Positions 54,801 to 63,415 of a DNA stretch of 64,000 nt are shown here, piece by piece. The translations under genes were made by a program, and so were the position numbers. Location: assembly GCF_009733595.1 (NCBI RefSeq), contig NZ_WOFH01000003.1, forward strand, positions 62,001 to 126,000, given 5' to 3'. Origin of the DNA: Actinomadura litoris (GTDB lineage: Bacteria > Actinomycetota > Actinomycetes > Streptosporangiales > Streptosporangiaceae). Below the pieces are notes generated by a model, which was given only the letters and a program-made list of their open reading frames with translations, searched no databases and had not been told where the DNA came from. Numbering within the stretch: the stretch's first letter is position 1; each line of letters starts with the position of its first letter.

Positions 54801-56692
54801 TCCTGTCGGAGCACATCAAGCTGGTCGCGGCGTTCGACCACCGGCACATCTTCCTCGACCCGGACCCCGACCCCGCCGCCTCGTTCGCCGAGCGGCGCCG
54901 CGTGTTCGAGCTGCCCCGCAGCTCCTGGGCCGACTACGACACCTCCCTGATATCCAAGGGCGGCGGGGTCTTCCCCCGGACCGCCAAGTCGATCAAGCTG
55001 AGCCCGCAGATCAGGGCGGCCCTCGGCATCGAGGACGGGGTCAAGGCGCTGACCCCGTTCGAGCTGATCCGCGCCGTGCTCAGGGCGCCGGTCGACCTGC
55101 TGTGGAACGGCGGCATCGGCACCTACGTCAAGTCCTCGATCGAGAACAACGCCGACGTCGGCGACAAGGCCAACGACGCCGTCCGCGTGAACGGCGAGGA
55201 ACTGCGCTGCAAGGTGATCGGCGAGGGCGGCAACCTCGGCCTGACCCAGCTCGGCCGCATCGAGTTCGCCCGCGAGGGCGAGCGCCGCGGCGCCGGAGCC
55301 CTGGTCAACACCGACTTCATCGACAACTCCGCCGGCGTCGACACCTCCGACCACGAGGTCAACATCAAGATCCTCCTCGACCAGGTCGTCCGGGACGGGG
55401 AGCTGACGCGCAAGCAGCGCGACGGCCTCCTCTACGAGATGACCGACGAGGTCGGCCGGCTCGTCCTGCGGGACAACTACGCGCAGAACGTGACGCTCGC
55501 CGCGTCCCGCGCGCAGGCGGCCGCGATGCTGCACGTCCACGCCCGCCACCTGCGCAAGCTGGAGCGCGACGGGCGGCTCAAGCGCAGGCTGGAGTTCCTG
55601 CCCGACGACAAGGCCCTCGCCGAGCGCCGCCAGTCGGGCCTCGGGCTGACCAGCCCCGAGTTCTCCGTCCTGCTGGCCTACGCCAAGCTCACCCTCGACG
55701 CCGAGATCGTCGCCTCCGACCTCGCCGACGACCCGTACCTGGAGTCGTGGCTCGTCGACTACTTCCCGACCCCGCTGCGCGAGCGGTTCCAGAGCTACAT
55801 GGACCGCCACCCCCTACGCCGGGAGATCATCACCACCGCCGTGGTGAACGACCTGGTCAACAACAGCGGCTCCACGTTCGTGTTCCGGATGAACGAGGAG
55901 ACCGGGGCGTCCTCGTCCGACATCGCGCGCGCCTACCTGGTGGCCCGCGAGGTCTTCGAGATGCCGCGGTTCTGGCGGTCGGTGGAGTCGCTCTCGCACC
56001 AGGTCGAGGAGTCGACCCAGATCGCGATGCTGCTGGAGGCGCGGAAGCTGACCGAGCGCGGCGCGCGCTGGCTGCTGCACAACCGGCGGCCCCCGTTCGA
56101 CATCCGCGAGACGATCGACTACTTCTCCGGCGGCGCGGCCACGCTCAGCGGGCGCCTTCCGAAGGTGCTCGTCGGCCTGGACCTCGCCGCGTTCGAGCAG
56201 CGCAGGGACGGATTCGCCGAACTCGGCGTGCCGGACGACCTGGCCGAGCAGGGCGCGATGCTCGTCGCCGCCTACTCCACGTTCGACCTCGTGGGCATCG
56301 CTCACGAGACCGGACGCCCGGTCGAGGAGGTCGCCGAGGTGTACTTCGACCTCGGTGACCGGCTCCAGCTGTCCCGCCTCCGGGAGCGCATCATCGCGCT
56401 GCCCCGCGACGACCGCTGGCGCTCGATGGCCCGCTCCGCGCTCCGCGACGACCTGTACGCCGCTCATGCCGCCCTCACCCGCGACGTCCTCGTCACCAGC
56501 GAGCCCGGCGGGCAGCCCGAGGAGCGCCTGGTGCACTGGGCGGAGAAGAACCAGACCGCGGTGCTGCGCGCCCAGCAGACGCTCAGCGAGATCTGGGAGA
56601 GCGACAGCTTCGACCTCGCGACGCTCTCGGTCGCCCTCGGTTCCATCCGTACCCTCGTCACGGCGAGTTCCCTCCCGTCCACCGAGGCCTGA
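51809..56692 (+). CDS. gdh: NAD-specific glutamate dehydrogenase, large (180-kDa class)
   Basis: 1627 residues, matching the size of the 180-kDa class known from Streptomyces clavuligerus. The long N-terminal half contains ACT-like regulatory segments ([40 protein letters not shown]). The catalytic domain (about 780-1210) has [21 protein letters not shown], the lysine region [16 protein letters not shown], the nucleotide-binding [17 protein letters not shown] and [12 protein letters not shown]. It deaminates glutamate to 2-oxoglutarate, the step after PruA. ATG 51809 has GGGGAG upstream. It overlies a segment (55253-55306) copied at 12727. Confidence 0.97.
   Translation: [1627 protein letters not shown]
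55253..55306 (+). repeat. 54-bp gdh segment duplicated at 12727-12780
   Basis: Part of the catalytic region of the gdh gene ([18 protein letters not shown]). Its other copy differs at one base and is described at 12727. Confidence 0.85.
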
Positions 56693-56715
56693 CCGGCCCC
56701 GTTCCCCCACTCCGT

Positions 56716-56744
56716 GCCGCCCGCCCCGCCTGGGGACGGGCGGC
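56716..56744 (+). terminator. hairpin terminator of gdh
   Basis: GCCGCCCG-CCCC pairs with GGGG-A-CGGGCGGC around a GCCT loop, giving a 12-bp stem with one bulged A, 24 bases after the gdh stop. Confidence 0.7.
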
Positions 56745-56787
56745 GCGCTCGTCTCCCATCCTCGACACCGCGGCCCCGCCCCAAAAG

Positions 56788-56817
56788 TGGAATGCCGTTC
56801 TGTGGATAAGCCCCGGC
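56788..56817 (+). repeat. 29/30-base motif, copy 2, containing a DnaA box
   Basis: TGGAATGCCGTTCTGTGGA then TAAGCCCCGGC. The part TGTGGATAA (56801-56809) is the reverse complement of the DnaA box TTATCCACA. It lies in the 480-bp gap after gdh. Confidence 0.5.
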
Positions 56818-57175
56818 ATCCCGAAAATGATCGACTTTCGAGCCGGGGTGCGAGTCTCAGGGAACGGTGCGGCGCGGTGCGTTCAGCGCGCAAGCTCCGC
56901 CCCCCGAGGCGATCAATATCCCTGATCGGGCCACGAGCCATGCGGGTCGCCGGTCGGCGTAAGGAGGGTGACGCATTGAGCGGAGCCCCGACGTCCAGGG
57001 ACGATCGACGGCCTCACCCGCCGAGCCTGTAGCCCGCCAACGAGTGCCCGGGAGAGGCTGAGAGGACGGCGCGGGCGGTGCATTAAGCGGACATTCTACG
57101 TTCACAGAGTGACAACTCAGTTACTCTGCGATGATGCTCCGTGGACCGGACCACCGTCTCCACTCGGGGGGCTTC
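56818..57175. other. gene-free region upstream of lipoprotein gene
   Basis: About 360 bases with no gene. One inverted repeat, CAGAGTGAC (57105-57113) with GTTACTCTG (57120-57128) around AACTCA, lies 48 bases before the lipoprotein start and looks like an operator. Confidence 0.45.
57105..57128. promoter_or_regulatory. operator-like inverted repeat
   Basis: CAGAGTGAC-AACTCA-GTTACTCTG, eight of nine arm positions complementary, in the promoter region of the lipoprotein gene at 57176. No regulator gene is adjacent. Confidence 0.4.
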
Positions 57176-58153
57176 ATGCCCAAACGTTTCATCACCATTC
57201 TGTCGCTGGGACCCTGCCTGGCCTTCGCCGCATTCGCGGCGGGCTGCGGCGGGGGAGAGAGTTCGTCCGCAGGGACGGATCCGCCGGCGCTGACCAAGGC
57301 GCAGGCGCAGCAGGTTCTCACCTCGTTCACCGAAGGGGCGAACCGCGCGGGCAGGACGCTCGACCGCGGCGAACTCACCGGAATCGAGGCCGACCCGCAG
57401 CTGTCGATGGACGCGGCGTCGTTCAGGCTCCGCAAGGTCATCCGCCAGCGGCCGCCTACGCTCCGCTTCGACAACCCGTCGTTCTACATCCCGCGCATGA
57501 AGGAGTACCCGCGCTGGTTCGCCGCCGACGCCAGCACGGGGGCGGGCAAGCAGACGACGCGGCACGCGCTGCTGTTCACCCAGTCCGCGGCCGGAGCGCC
57601 GTGGCTGCTGGCCGCGGACCCGTTCCCGCCGGACGCCGCGCTGAGCCGTGTGGCGCTCGACGCGGAGGGGTACGCCACAGCGGTGAGCCCCGGGACGTCC
57701 CAGGGGCTTCCCGTGGCGCCCGCGAAGCTGGCCGACACGCACGCGGCGATGCTGTCGGGCGGGTCGTCCGCGCCCGGCGCGTCCGTCCTGGCGGACGGGC
57801 CGAGGACGAGCCAGACCGTCGAGGCGCTGCGTCAGGGCGAGAGGATGCTGGCCAAGCGGGGGATCACGCTCTCGTCGAGGTTCTCGGTCGCCCCGTACGG
57901 GGTGTACGCGCTGCGGACCAAGGATCGCGGCGCCCTCGTCTGGTATGTCCTGCAGCAGAACGAGGCGTATTCCTCCGCGAAGCGGGGCAGGCTGGCTGTA
58001 AGCGGTGATCTTGTCGGGCTCGCTCCCGCCAACTCCGTCCGGAACCGCATGGACACCACCGTCCTCGTGCAGTATCTGGCCACCGTTCCGCCCAAGGGCC
58101 GGGTGACGATCAGCGGCATGTACCGCAAGGCCGTCACCGCGCACGGTTCCTGA
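57176..58153 (+). CDS. putative lipoprotein, paralogue A
   Basis: 325 residues. The signal peptide ends in a lipobox-like AAGC, so a surface lipoprotein. The mature part is of one unknown family with the second lipoprotein at 59680: both share a [FY]-x-x-P-x-[FL]-Y-[IV]-P-[RK] motif (NPSFYIPRMKEYPRWFAAD here), a segment with AAGAPWLLAADPF, and DAEGYATA. Paralogues on both sides of prfB suggest a local duplication. ATG 57176 has CGGGGGG upstream. The function is unknown; the fold is probably a strand-rich extracellular domain. Confidence 0.8.
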   Translation: MPKRFITILSLGPCLAFAAFAAGCGGGESSSAGTDPPALTKAQAQQVLTSFTEGANRAGRTLDRGELTGIEADPQLSMDAASFRLRKVIRQRPPTLRFDNPSFYIPRMKEYPRWFAADASTGAGKQTTRHALLFTQSAAGAPWLLAADPFPPDAALSRVALDAEGYATAVSPGTSQGLPVAPAKLADTHAAMLSGGSSAPGASVLADGPRTSQTVEALRQGERMLAKRGITLSSRFSVAPYGVYALRTKDRGALVWYVLQQNEAYSSAKRGRLAVSGDLVGLAPANSVRNRMDTTVLVQYLATVPPKGRVTISGMYRKAVTAHGS

Positions 58154-58297
58154 ACTCCGTCGGGTGCCGGGGCGTTCCCGCTCTTCTGACCGCTGCAGCG
58201 GGACCGCCACCGGCATCCGACGGGCCTGTCCCTAGCCCAGGCCGGTGCCCGGGTCGTGCCGAAACCACGGAAGGCGCACGGCCCGGTCAACGAACCA

Positions 58298-58368
58298 GCA
58301 GCGAAAAACGCGGCCGCTCAAGCAGCGGAAAACGCGGTGCTCAGGCAGCGGAAAACGCGGCCGCTCAG
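58298..58368. repeat. three tandem 23-24-bp repeats
   Basis: GCAGCGGAAAACGCGGCCGC plus TCAG occurs three times (58298, 58322, 58345) with small changes, in the gap between the lipoprotein gene and the 3' end of prfB. Confidence 0.7.
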
Positions 58369-58444
58369 GGGCGCGCCCCTCAAACCCTGGCCGCGCCCGG
58401 CGGTGCACGTCACGGCGCTCGCCCTCAGCCCCGCCGAGACGGGG

Positions 58445-59554
58445 TTACGCGGTCTCCTGCTGGCGCATCCAGCGGATCTCGGCCTCGATGAACTCGTCGA
58501 TGTCGCCGTCCAGGACGGACGTGGGGTTGCCGACCTCGACCCCGGTGCGCAGGTCCTTGACGATCTGGTACGGGTGCAGGACGTAGTTGCGGATCTGCGT
58601 GCCCCAGCTGCTGGTGCCCTCACCGCGCAGCGCGGACATCTTCTCCGCCTCCTCCTGCCGCTTGCGCTCCAGCAGCTTGGCCTGGAGCACGTTCATCGCG
58701 GTGGCCTTGTTCTGGAGCTGGCTCCGCTCGTTCTGGCAGGACACCACGATCCCCGACGGGATGTGGGTGATGCGGACGGCGGAGTCGGTCGTGTTGACGC
58801 CCTGGCCGCCCGGCCCGGACGAGCGGTACACATCGACCCGCAGCTCGCTCTCGTCGATGTCGACGTGGTCGCTCTGCTCGACGACCGGCACGACGTCGAG
58901 CCCGGCGAAGGAGGTCTGGCGGCGGCCCTGGTTGTCGAACGGCGAGATGCGGACGAGGCGGTGCGTGCCGTGCTCGCCGCGCAGCGTCCCGTAGGCGTAG
59001 GGGGCCCGCACCGTGAAGGTGGTGGACTTGATGCCGGCCTCTTCCGCGTAGGAGGTGTCGTAGACCTCCGTCGGGTAGCCGTGCCGCTCCGCCCAGCGCA
59101 GGTACATCCGCTGGAGCTGCTCGGCCCAGTCGGCCGCGTCCACGCCGCCGGCCTGGGCGTTGATCGTGACGAGCGCCTCGCGGGCGTCGTACTCGCCCGA
59201 CATGAGCGTGCGCACCTCAAGCTGCTGGACGGCCTTCTGCAGGGAGGCCAGCTCCTCGTCGGCCTCGCCGCGCGTGTCGGCGTCGTCCATCTCCTGGGCG
59301 AGCTCGTAGAGGGTCGCGATGTCGTCGTGCCGCTGGCGCAGGCCCTCGACCCGGCTCAGCTCGGCCTCCAGGTACGACAGGCGGCGCGTCACCGTCTGGG
59401 CGCGCTCCTGGTCGTTCCACAGGTCGGGGTCGGCCGACTGCTCGCGCAGCTCGGCGATGTCACGCCGCATGCCGTCGAGATCCAGCACCTGCTCGATGCC
59501 GGTGAGTGTCGAGCCGAGCTCCTTGAGCTGCTCTTCGGGTTCGATGGCTGCCAC
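58445..59554 (-). CDS. prfB: peptide chain release factor 2
   Basis: 369 residues. The stop-codon recognition tripeptide region is in [14 protein letters not shown] and the catalytic GGQ is in [20 protein letters not shown]. The N-terminal helical domain is complete. There is no in-frame stop near codon 25 and no frameshift slip sequence, so unlike in E. coli synthesis is not autoregulated by frameshifting; this is usual in actinobacteria. It terminates at UGA and UAA codons. It is minus-strand, divergent from the lipoprotein B gene. Confidence 0.97.
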   Translation of the reverse strand: MAAIEPEEQLKELGSTLTGIEQVLDLDGMRRDIAELREQSADPDLWNDQERAQTVTRRLSYLEAELSRVEGLRQRHDDIATLYELAQEMDDADTRGEADEELASLQKAVQQLEVRTLMSGEYDAREALVTINAQAGGVDAADWAEQLQRMYLRWAERHGYPTEVYDTSYAEEAGIKSTTFTVRAPYAYGTLRGEHGTHRLVRISPFDNQGRRQTSFAGLDVVPVVEQSDHVDIDESELRVDVYRSSGPGGQGVNTTDSAVRITHIPSGIVVSCQNERSQLQNKATAMNVLQAKLLERKRQEEAEKMSALRGEGTSSWGTQIRNYVLHPYQIVKDLRTGVEVGNPTSVLDGDIDEFIEAEIRWMRQQETA

Positions 59555-59679
59555 GCCCCCGAGCCTATCGCCGTCCCGGTAGTGCCCGAGCGTTCTGACA
59601 TTACGCTGTGGATGGCAGAATCACGAAGAGGTCGATCATCACGGTCGGCATGGGGTTGTTCTGGCCGGGGGATGGAGCT

Positions 59680-60732
59680 GTGCGGAGGATCTCTCGGGCC
59701 GTCGTGGCGGTCGTGGTGCTGCTCGCGGCCGCGGGTTGCGCGGAGGAGAAGAAGAGCGGCGCGCCGCCGTCCACCCCCATGCCCACGCCTTCGCCCACGC
59801 TCCCGGTTCCCCTGACATCGCAGGTGGCGGAGAAGGCGTTCGGCACCTACGTCACCGACGAGGACGTGGCGCGCGCGGCCGGGGACGAGCGCCTCGCCAT
59901 GACCTGGACGTCGGGTGGGCAGACGCTGCTGACCGCCGCCGAGTTCCGCAAGGCGGCCTTCGACGGAGACCCCGTCCGGCGTTTCTCCTATGAGAAGCCC
60001 AAGCTGTACGTACCGAAACTGAAGCCGGACGGATACCCGCAGTGGTTCGTGGCGTCGGTGAAGCGGTCCGTCCAGGGGGAGGACGAGAGCGAACGCACCG
60101 CGCTGATGGCGTTCATCCTGCGCTCGCCCTCCGACCGCTGGCATCTCACGATGACGACCCTGCTCTCGAAGAAGGCCAAGGAGCCGAAGGTCGTCCTCGA
60201 CCCCGAGGGCTACGCGGAGGCACTGGGCAAGGACGACACGTCGGTGGTGATCCGCCCCAGGGACGTGGGCGGTATCCAGGCGACGATCGCCGCCGAGGGC
60301 GGACGCAGCGTGGCGGCGAAGGTGATGCGGCCGGGCGCCGTCACCACCGGCTACTACCAGCAGGCAAGGCGTGAGAAGAAAAAGGCCAAGGAGAAGGACC
60401 TCACGCTCCAGGTCGTATACACAGCGACGCCCTACCCTTACTTCGCGCTACGTACGGAACATGACGGCGCCTTTGTGCTCTACTCCCTGTTCCGCAGCAC
60501 GACGCTCGTCGCCAAGGACCCGAAGACGCCCAAGCCCGAGATCCCGTCAGAGGCGGAACACCTCCTGGACGGCACGGTCGAGGGCAACGAGATCGACACC
60601 ACATCCGTCCTGCACTTCGCGGCCCTCGACCCGGCACGGGCCAAGAAGGGGAAGACGCAGTCCAAGGCCAGCGTCATCGCCGACGACGGCGCGGTCTCCA
60701 AGGCCACGACCCCGCCCCTGAAGAAGCCCTGA
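59680..60732 (+). CDS. putative lipoprotein, paralogue B
   Basis: 350 residues. A signal peptide with lipobox AAGC (Cys near residue 18) precedes a Pro/Thr linker and a mature region similar in pattern to the lipoprotein at 57176: KPKLYVPKLKPDGYPQWF, LRSPSDRWHLTMTTLL and DPEGYAEALG. The C-terminus is Lys-rich. GTG 59680 gives the natural signal sequence; ATG 59650 is an alternative. The partner or substrate is unknown. Confidence 0.8.
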   Translation: MRRISRAVVAVVVLLAAAGCAEEKKSGAPPSTPMPTPSPTLPVPLTSQVAEKAFGTYVTDEDVARAAGDERLAMTWTSGGQTLLTAAEFRKAAFDGDPVRRFSYEKPKLYVPKLKPDGYPQWFVASVKRSVQGEDESERTALMAFILRSPSDRWHLTMTTLLSKKAKEPKVVLDPEGYAEALGKDDTSVVIRPRDVGGIQATIAAEGGRSVAAKVMRPGAVTTGYYQQARREKKKAKEKDLTLQVVYTATPYPYFALRTEHDGAFVLYSLFRSTTLVAKDPKTPKPEIPSEAEHLLDGTVEGNEIDTTSVLHFAALDPARAKKGKTQSKASVIADDGAVSKATTPPLKKP

Positions 60733-60815
60733 CCCGACGGGTGCGGCCGTCTCGGAGCGGTCGGTGGCAAGCGTCGAGCCCGCCACTCGGAAGGCCCTGG
60801 CCGTCCGCCGTCGGC

Positions 60816-60998
60816 TCAGTAGACCCTCTGCAGGACGAGCGCGATGAAAAGGAGCGCGACGAGCCCCGCCAGGACGAGCGCGGGCGGTATCGACGGGCCG
60901 TGGCGGTGGAGTTCGGAGCGGGCGGCCCGGCAGGTCGGGCAGCGGCCCTCGACCACCGGGTTCGAGCACCGGGCGCAGATCAGATGTTCGCAGCTCAT
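60816..60998 (-). CDS. small zinc-ribbon membrane protein
   Basis: 60 residues. The N-terminal 24 residues carry five or six cysteines (C-x4-C-x2-C then C-x2-C, in CEHLICARC and RCPTC), a zinc-ribbon arrangement, followed by a basic stretch and one transmembrane helix (about residues 38-57). A gene of this kind is found between prfB and ftsE in Streptomyces too (from memory). ATG 60998 is the first good start. The function is unknown; a membrane-linked zinc protein near the divisome genes is the only contextual hint. Confidence 0.7.
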   Translation of the reverse strand: MSCEHLICARCSNPVVEGRCPTCRAARSELHRHGPSIPPALVLAGLVALLFIALVLQRVY

Positions 60999-61452
60999 GT
61001 CGTGGGCCCCAATCTCCGTGAACGGCACGTGGGTCCGTGCGGGTGAGAACGTCGATCGACGACCTATTAGGTATCTTTCGCCATCATCCAGCGTAGCCGG
61101 ACTGTATGGTCGTTCCGGCAAGTCCGGGAGCTTGACGGCATGAAACAGGCCTGACGTCGGGAGACGGTTGCATGGCACTGATTGGATGCAGGGCAATGAT
61201 CGGACACCATCACCCCCTCCGGCGTGTCGCCGTCCAGGGGACGGCCGACACGCCGTTACGGGCCGCCATTCCCGGTCATGCGCCCCACGTCGAGCGGGAC
61301 GAGGTAGTTGACTGTCCCCTCTACACTGCTCGGAGGCTCCACGGTCCACCCGGCCGCGAAGCCCGGCGACCAGGCCGTGGGCCACGGATCTCCTCCGTGG
61401 TCACAGGTCGGGCCGTTCCCCAACCCCTAGACTGAACCGCCGTGATGCAGCC
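60999..61452. other. gene-free region upstream of ftsE
   Basis: About 450 bases. It contains the palindrome ACCTATTAGGT (61062-61072), a small hairpin CCACGGA-TCTCC-TCCGTGG (61382-61400), TAGACT (61428-61433) as a likely -10 and a four-codon leader ORF. No other gene is credible. Confidence 0.45.
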
Positions 61453-61456
61453 GTGA
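61442..61456 (+). CDS. possible four-codon leader ORF overlapping ftsE
   Basis: GTG ATG CAG CCG TGA. Its stop overlaps the ftsE GTG as GTGA. With TAGACT at 61428 as the -10, transcription would start within a few bases of this GTG, so it could be read as a leaderless mini-ORF that re-initiates at ftsE, which lacks a ribosome site of its own. Speculative. Confidence 0.3.
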
Positions 61457-62142
61457 TCCATTTCGACAACGTCACCAAGGTCTACCCGAGCCAGAACCGG
61501 CCAGCCCTGCAGCATGTGAACGTCGCCATCGAGAAGGGCGAGTTCCTGTTCCTGGTGGGGCCCTCCGGTTCCGGCAAGTCGACCTTCCTGCGCCTCGTCC
61601 TCAAGGAGGAGCGTCCTTCCCAGGGTCACGTGCATGTGGCGGGCAAGGACCTGAGCAGGCTGAGTAACTGGAAGGTGCCGCACCTGCGCCGCAGGATCGG
61701 CTGCGTCTTCCAGGACTTCCGGCTGCTCCCCAACAAGAACGTCTTCGAGAACGTCGCGTTCGCCCTGGAAGTGATCGGCAAGCCGCGGCGCTTCATCGGC
61801 AAGGTCGTCCCCGAGGTCATCGACCTGGTCGGTCTGGAGGGCAAGGCCCACCGGATGCCGGACGAGCTGTCCGGCGGTGAGCAGCAGCGCGTCGCCATCG
61901 CGCGGGCGTTCGTCAACCGGCCGATGATCCTGCTGGCGGACGAGCCCACGGGCAACATCGACCCCGCCACCTCCATCGGCATCATGAAGGTGCTGGACCG
62001 CATCAACCGGACCGGCACCACCGTCGTCATGGCCACCCACGACGCCGCCATCGTCGACGCCTTCCGCAAGCGCGTCGTCGAGTTGGAGGACGGACGGGTC
62101 GTCCGCGACCAGTCGCGCGGCGTCTACGGCCAGGCCTACTGA
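61453..62142 (+). CDS. ftsE: cell division ATP-binding protein FtsE
   Basis: 229 residues. ABC ATPase motifs: Walker [16 protein letters not shown], signature [15 protein letters not shown], Walker [12 protein letters not shown] and the H-loop MATHD. It pairs with FtsX to form the FtsEX complex, which activates peptidoglycan hydrolases at division or during growth. GTG 61453 begins [12 protein letters not shown], the standard FtsE start. Confidence 0.97.
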   Translation: MIHFDNVTKVYPSQNRPALQHVNVAIEKGEFLFLVGPSGSGKSTFLRLVLKEERPSQGHVHVAGKDLSRLSNWKVPHLRRRIGCVFQDFRLLPNKNVFENVAFALEVIGKPRRFIGKVVPEVIDLVGLEGKAHRMPDELSGGEQQRVAIARAFVNRPMILLADEPTGNIDPATSIGIMKVLDRINRTGTTVVMATHDAAIVDAFRKRVVELEDGRVVRDQSRGVYGQAY

Positions 62143-62306
62143 CCCGGCGGGGGCCTGACCGGGAAGGCCGCCGCCACCCCATCTGAACCCAACGATTCTT
62201 GCCGGGGCGTACGACACCCCAGACGTACGAGACACCCGCAGAGGGCCCGCGCGCGGCGCGGCGCCCACGCTTCCGGCGGGACACAGGCGATCAAGGACAG
62301 CGAGGC
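62143..62306. other. intergenic spacer between ftsE and ftsX
   Basis: The 164-base gap is long for these usually coupled genes. It holds an imperfect direct repeat (CGTACGACACCCC / CGTACGAGACACCC, 62208-62236) and no recognisable promoter. Confidence 0.4.
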
Positions 62307-63212
62307 ATGCGCGCACAGTTCGTTCTCCAGGAGATCTGGATCGGTCTCCGCCGGAACATGACGATGACGATCTCCCTCGTCATCACCGTCGCCATCGCCA
62401 TGGCGCTTTTCGGCACGGGCCTGCTCCTGCGTAAGCAGGTGGACGAGTCCAAGAGCTACTGGTACGACAAGATCGAGGTCTCGATCTTCCTGTGCGCCAA
62501 GACCAGCTCCAACGACAGCTGCCAGAAGCGGGACGTGACCCCCGAGGAGCGGGACGCGCTCAAGACGCAGCTTGAGAAGATGCCGCAGGTCTCAAGCGTC
62601 CAGTACGAGAACAAGCAGCAGGCGTACGCGCGGTTCAAGGACCGTTTCGCGAGCTCCCCCGGATTTGTGCAGAGCACCCGCGAGGGCGACATTCCTGACT
62701 CGTTCCGGGTGAAGCTGAAGAAGCCCGAGGAGTACAAGGCGGTCGCCCAGGCGATGCTCGGCCAGAAGGGCGTCGACACCGTCATCAACGAGCAGGAGAT
62801 CCTCAAGAAGTTCTTCAGGATCCTCAACGGGCTCCAGTTCGCGGCGCTGCTGATCGCCCTGATCCAGGTGGTGGCGGCGGTGCTGCTGGTCGGCAACACC
62901 GTCCGGCTGTCGGCGTTCAACCGGCGCCGGGAGACGGGCATCATGCGGCTGGTCGGCGCGTCCAACACCTATATCCAGATGCCCTTCATCCTGGAAGGCG
63001 CGATCGCGGGTCTGCTGGGCGGGCTGATCGCCTCGGTCCTGCTGGTGTTCAGCAAGATGTTCCTCGTCGACCGGCTCGCCAACGACCTCCAGATCGTCAG
63101 CAAGCTCGGCTGGAGCATCGTCATCCTGGTGATCATCCTGTCGATATGTTTCGGGGTGCTGCTGTGCGCCCTGTCCTCGTTCCTGACGCTGCGGAGATAC
63201 CTGAGAATCTGA
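62307..63212 (+). CDS. ftsX: cell division protein FtsX (permease-like)
   Basis: 301 residues. One N-terminal transmembrane helix (about 20-41), an extracellular domain of about 130 residues containing the Cys pair FLCAKTSSNDSC, and three C-terminal transmembrane helices with the FtsX signature FNRRRETGIMRLVGASN. The extracellular domain binds hydrolase partners in mycobacteria. ATG 62307 has GCGAGG upstream. A GC-rich hairpin follows the gene. Confidence 0.96.
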   Translation: MRAQFVLQEIWIGLRRNMTMTISLVITVAIAMALFGTGLLLRKQVDESKSYWYDKIEVSIFLCAKTSSNDSCQKRDVTPEERDALKTQLEKMPQVSSVQYENKQQAYARFKDRFASSPGFVQSTREGDIPDSFRVKLKKPEEYKAVAQAMLGQKGVDTVINEQEILKKFFRILNGLQFAALLIALIQVVAAVLLVGNTVRLSAFNRRRETGIMRLVGASNTYIQMPFILEGAIAGLLGGLIASVLLVFSKMFLVDRLANDLQIVSKLGWSIVILVIILSICFGVLLCALSSFLTLRRYLRI

Positions 63213-63285
63213 TCCGGCGGCCCGCGCCGTCCAGGATCCGGATCCGCGTGAACCGGACGCCGGACGCCGCCGTCAGAGCAGAGCG

Positions 63286-63308
63286 GGCGCCCGCGCGCAG
63301 CGGGCGCC
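63286..63308 (+). terminator. hairpin terminator of ftsEX
   Basis: A perfect 9-bp stem GGCGCCCGC/GCGGGCGCC with a 5-base loop, about 75 bases after the ftsX stop. Confidence 0.7.
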
Positions 63309-63415
63309 GGGGAAAAGCGGTTCCACCCTGACCGCGCGGCCCTCGTAAGATCGCGTACGGACGGGAAGGGGCTCGGTGCAGGAACCGATGCCGGACAAGG
63401 ACCGAGGCTGATCAC

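Noticed and set aside
51794-55810. Long antisense ORF (~1338 residues) opposite gdh
   Set aside because: Same artefact of GC-rich codon usage; no motifs or ribosome site.
58445-59554. Programmed +1 frameshift in prfB
   Set aside because: The reading frame is continuous from the start with no early in-frame TGA or slip site.
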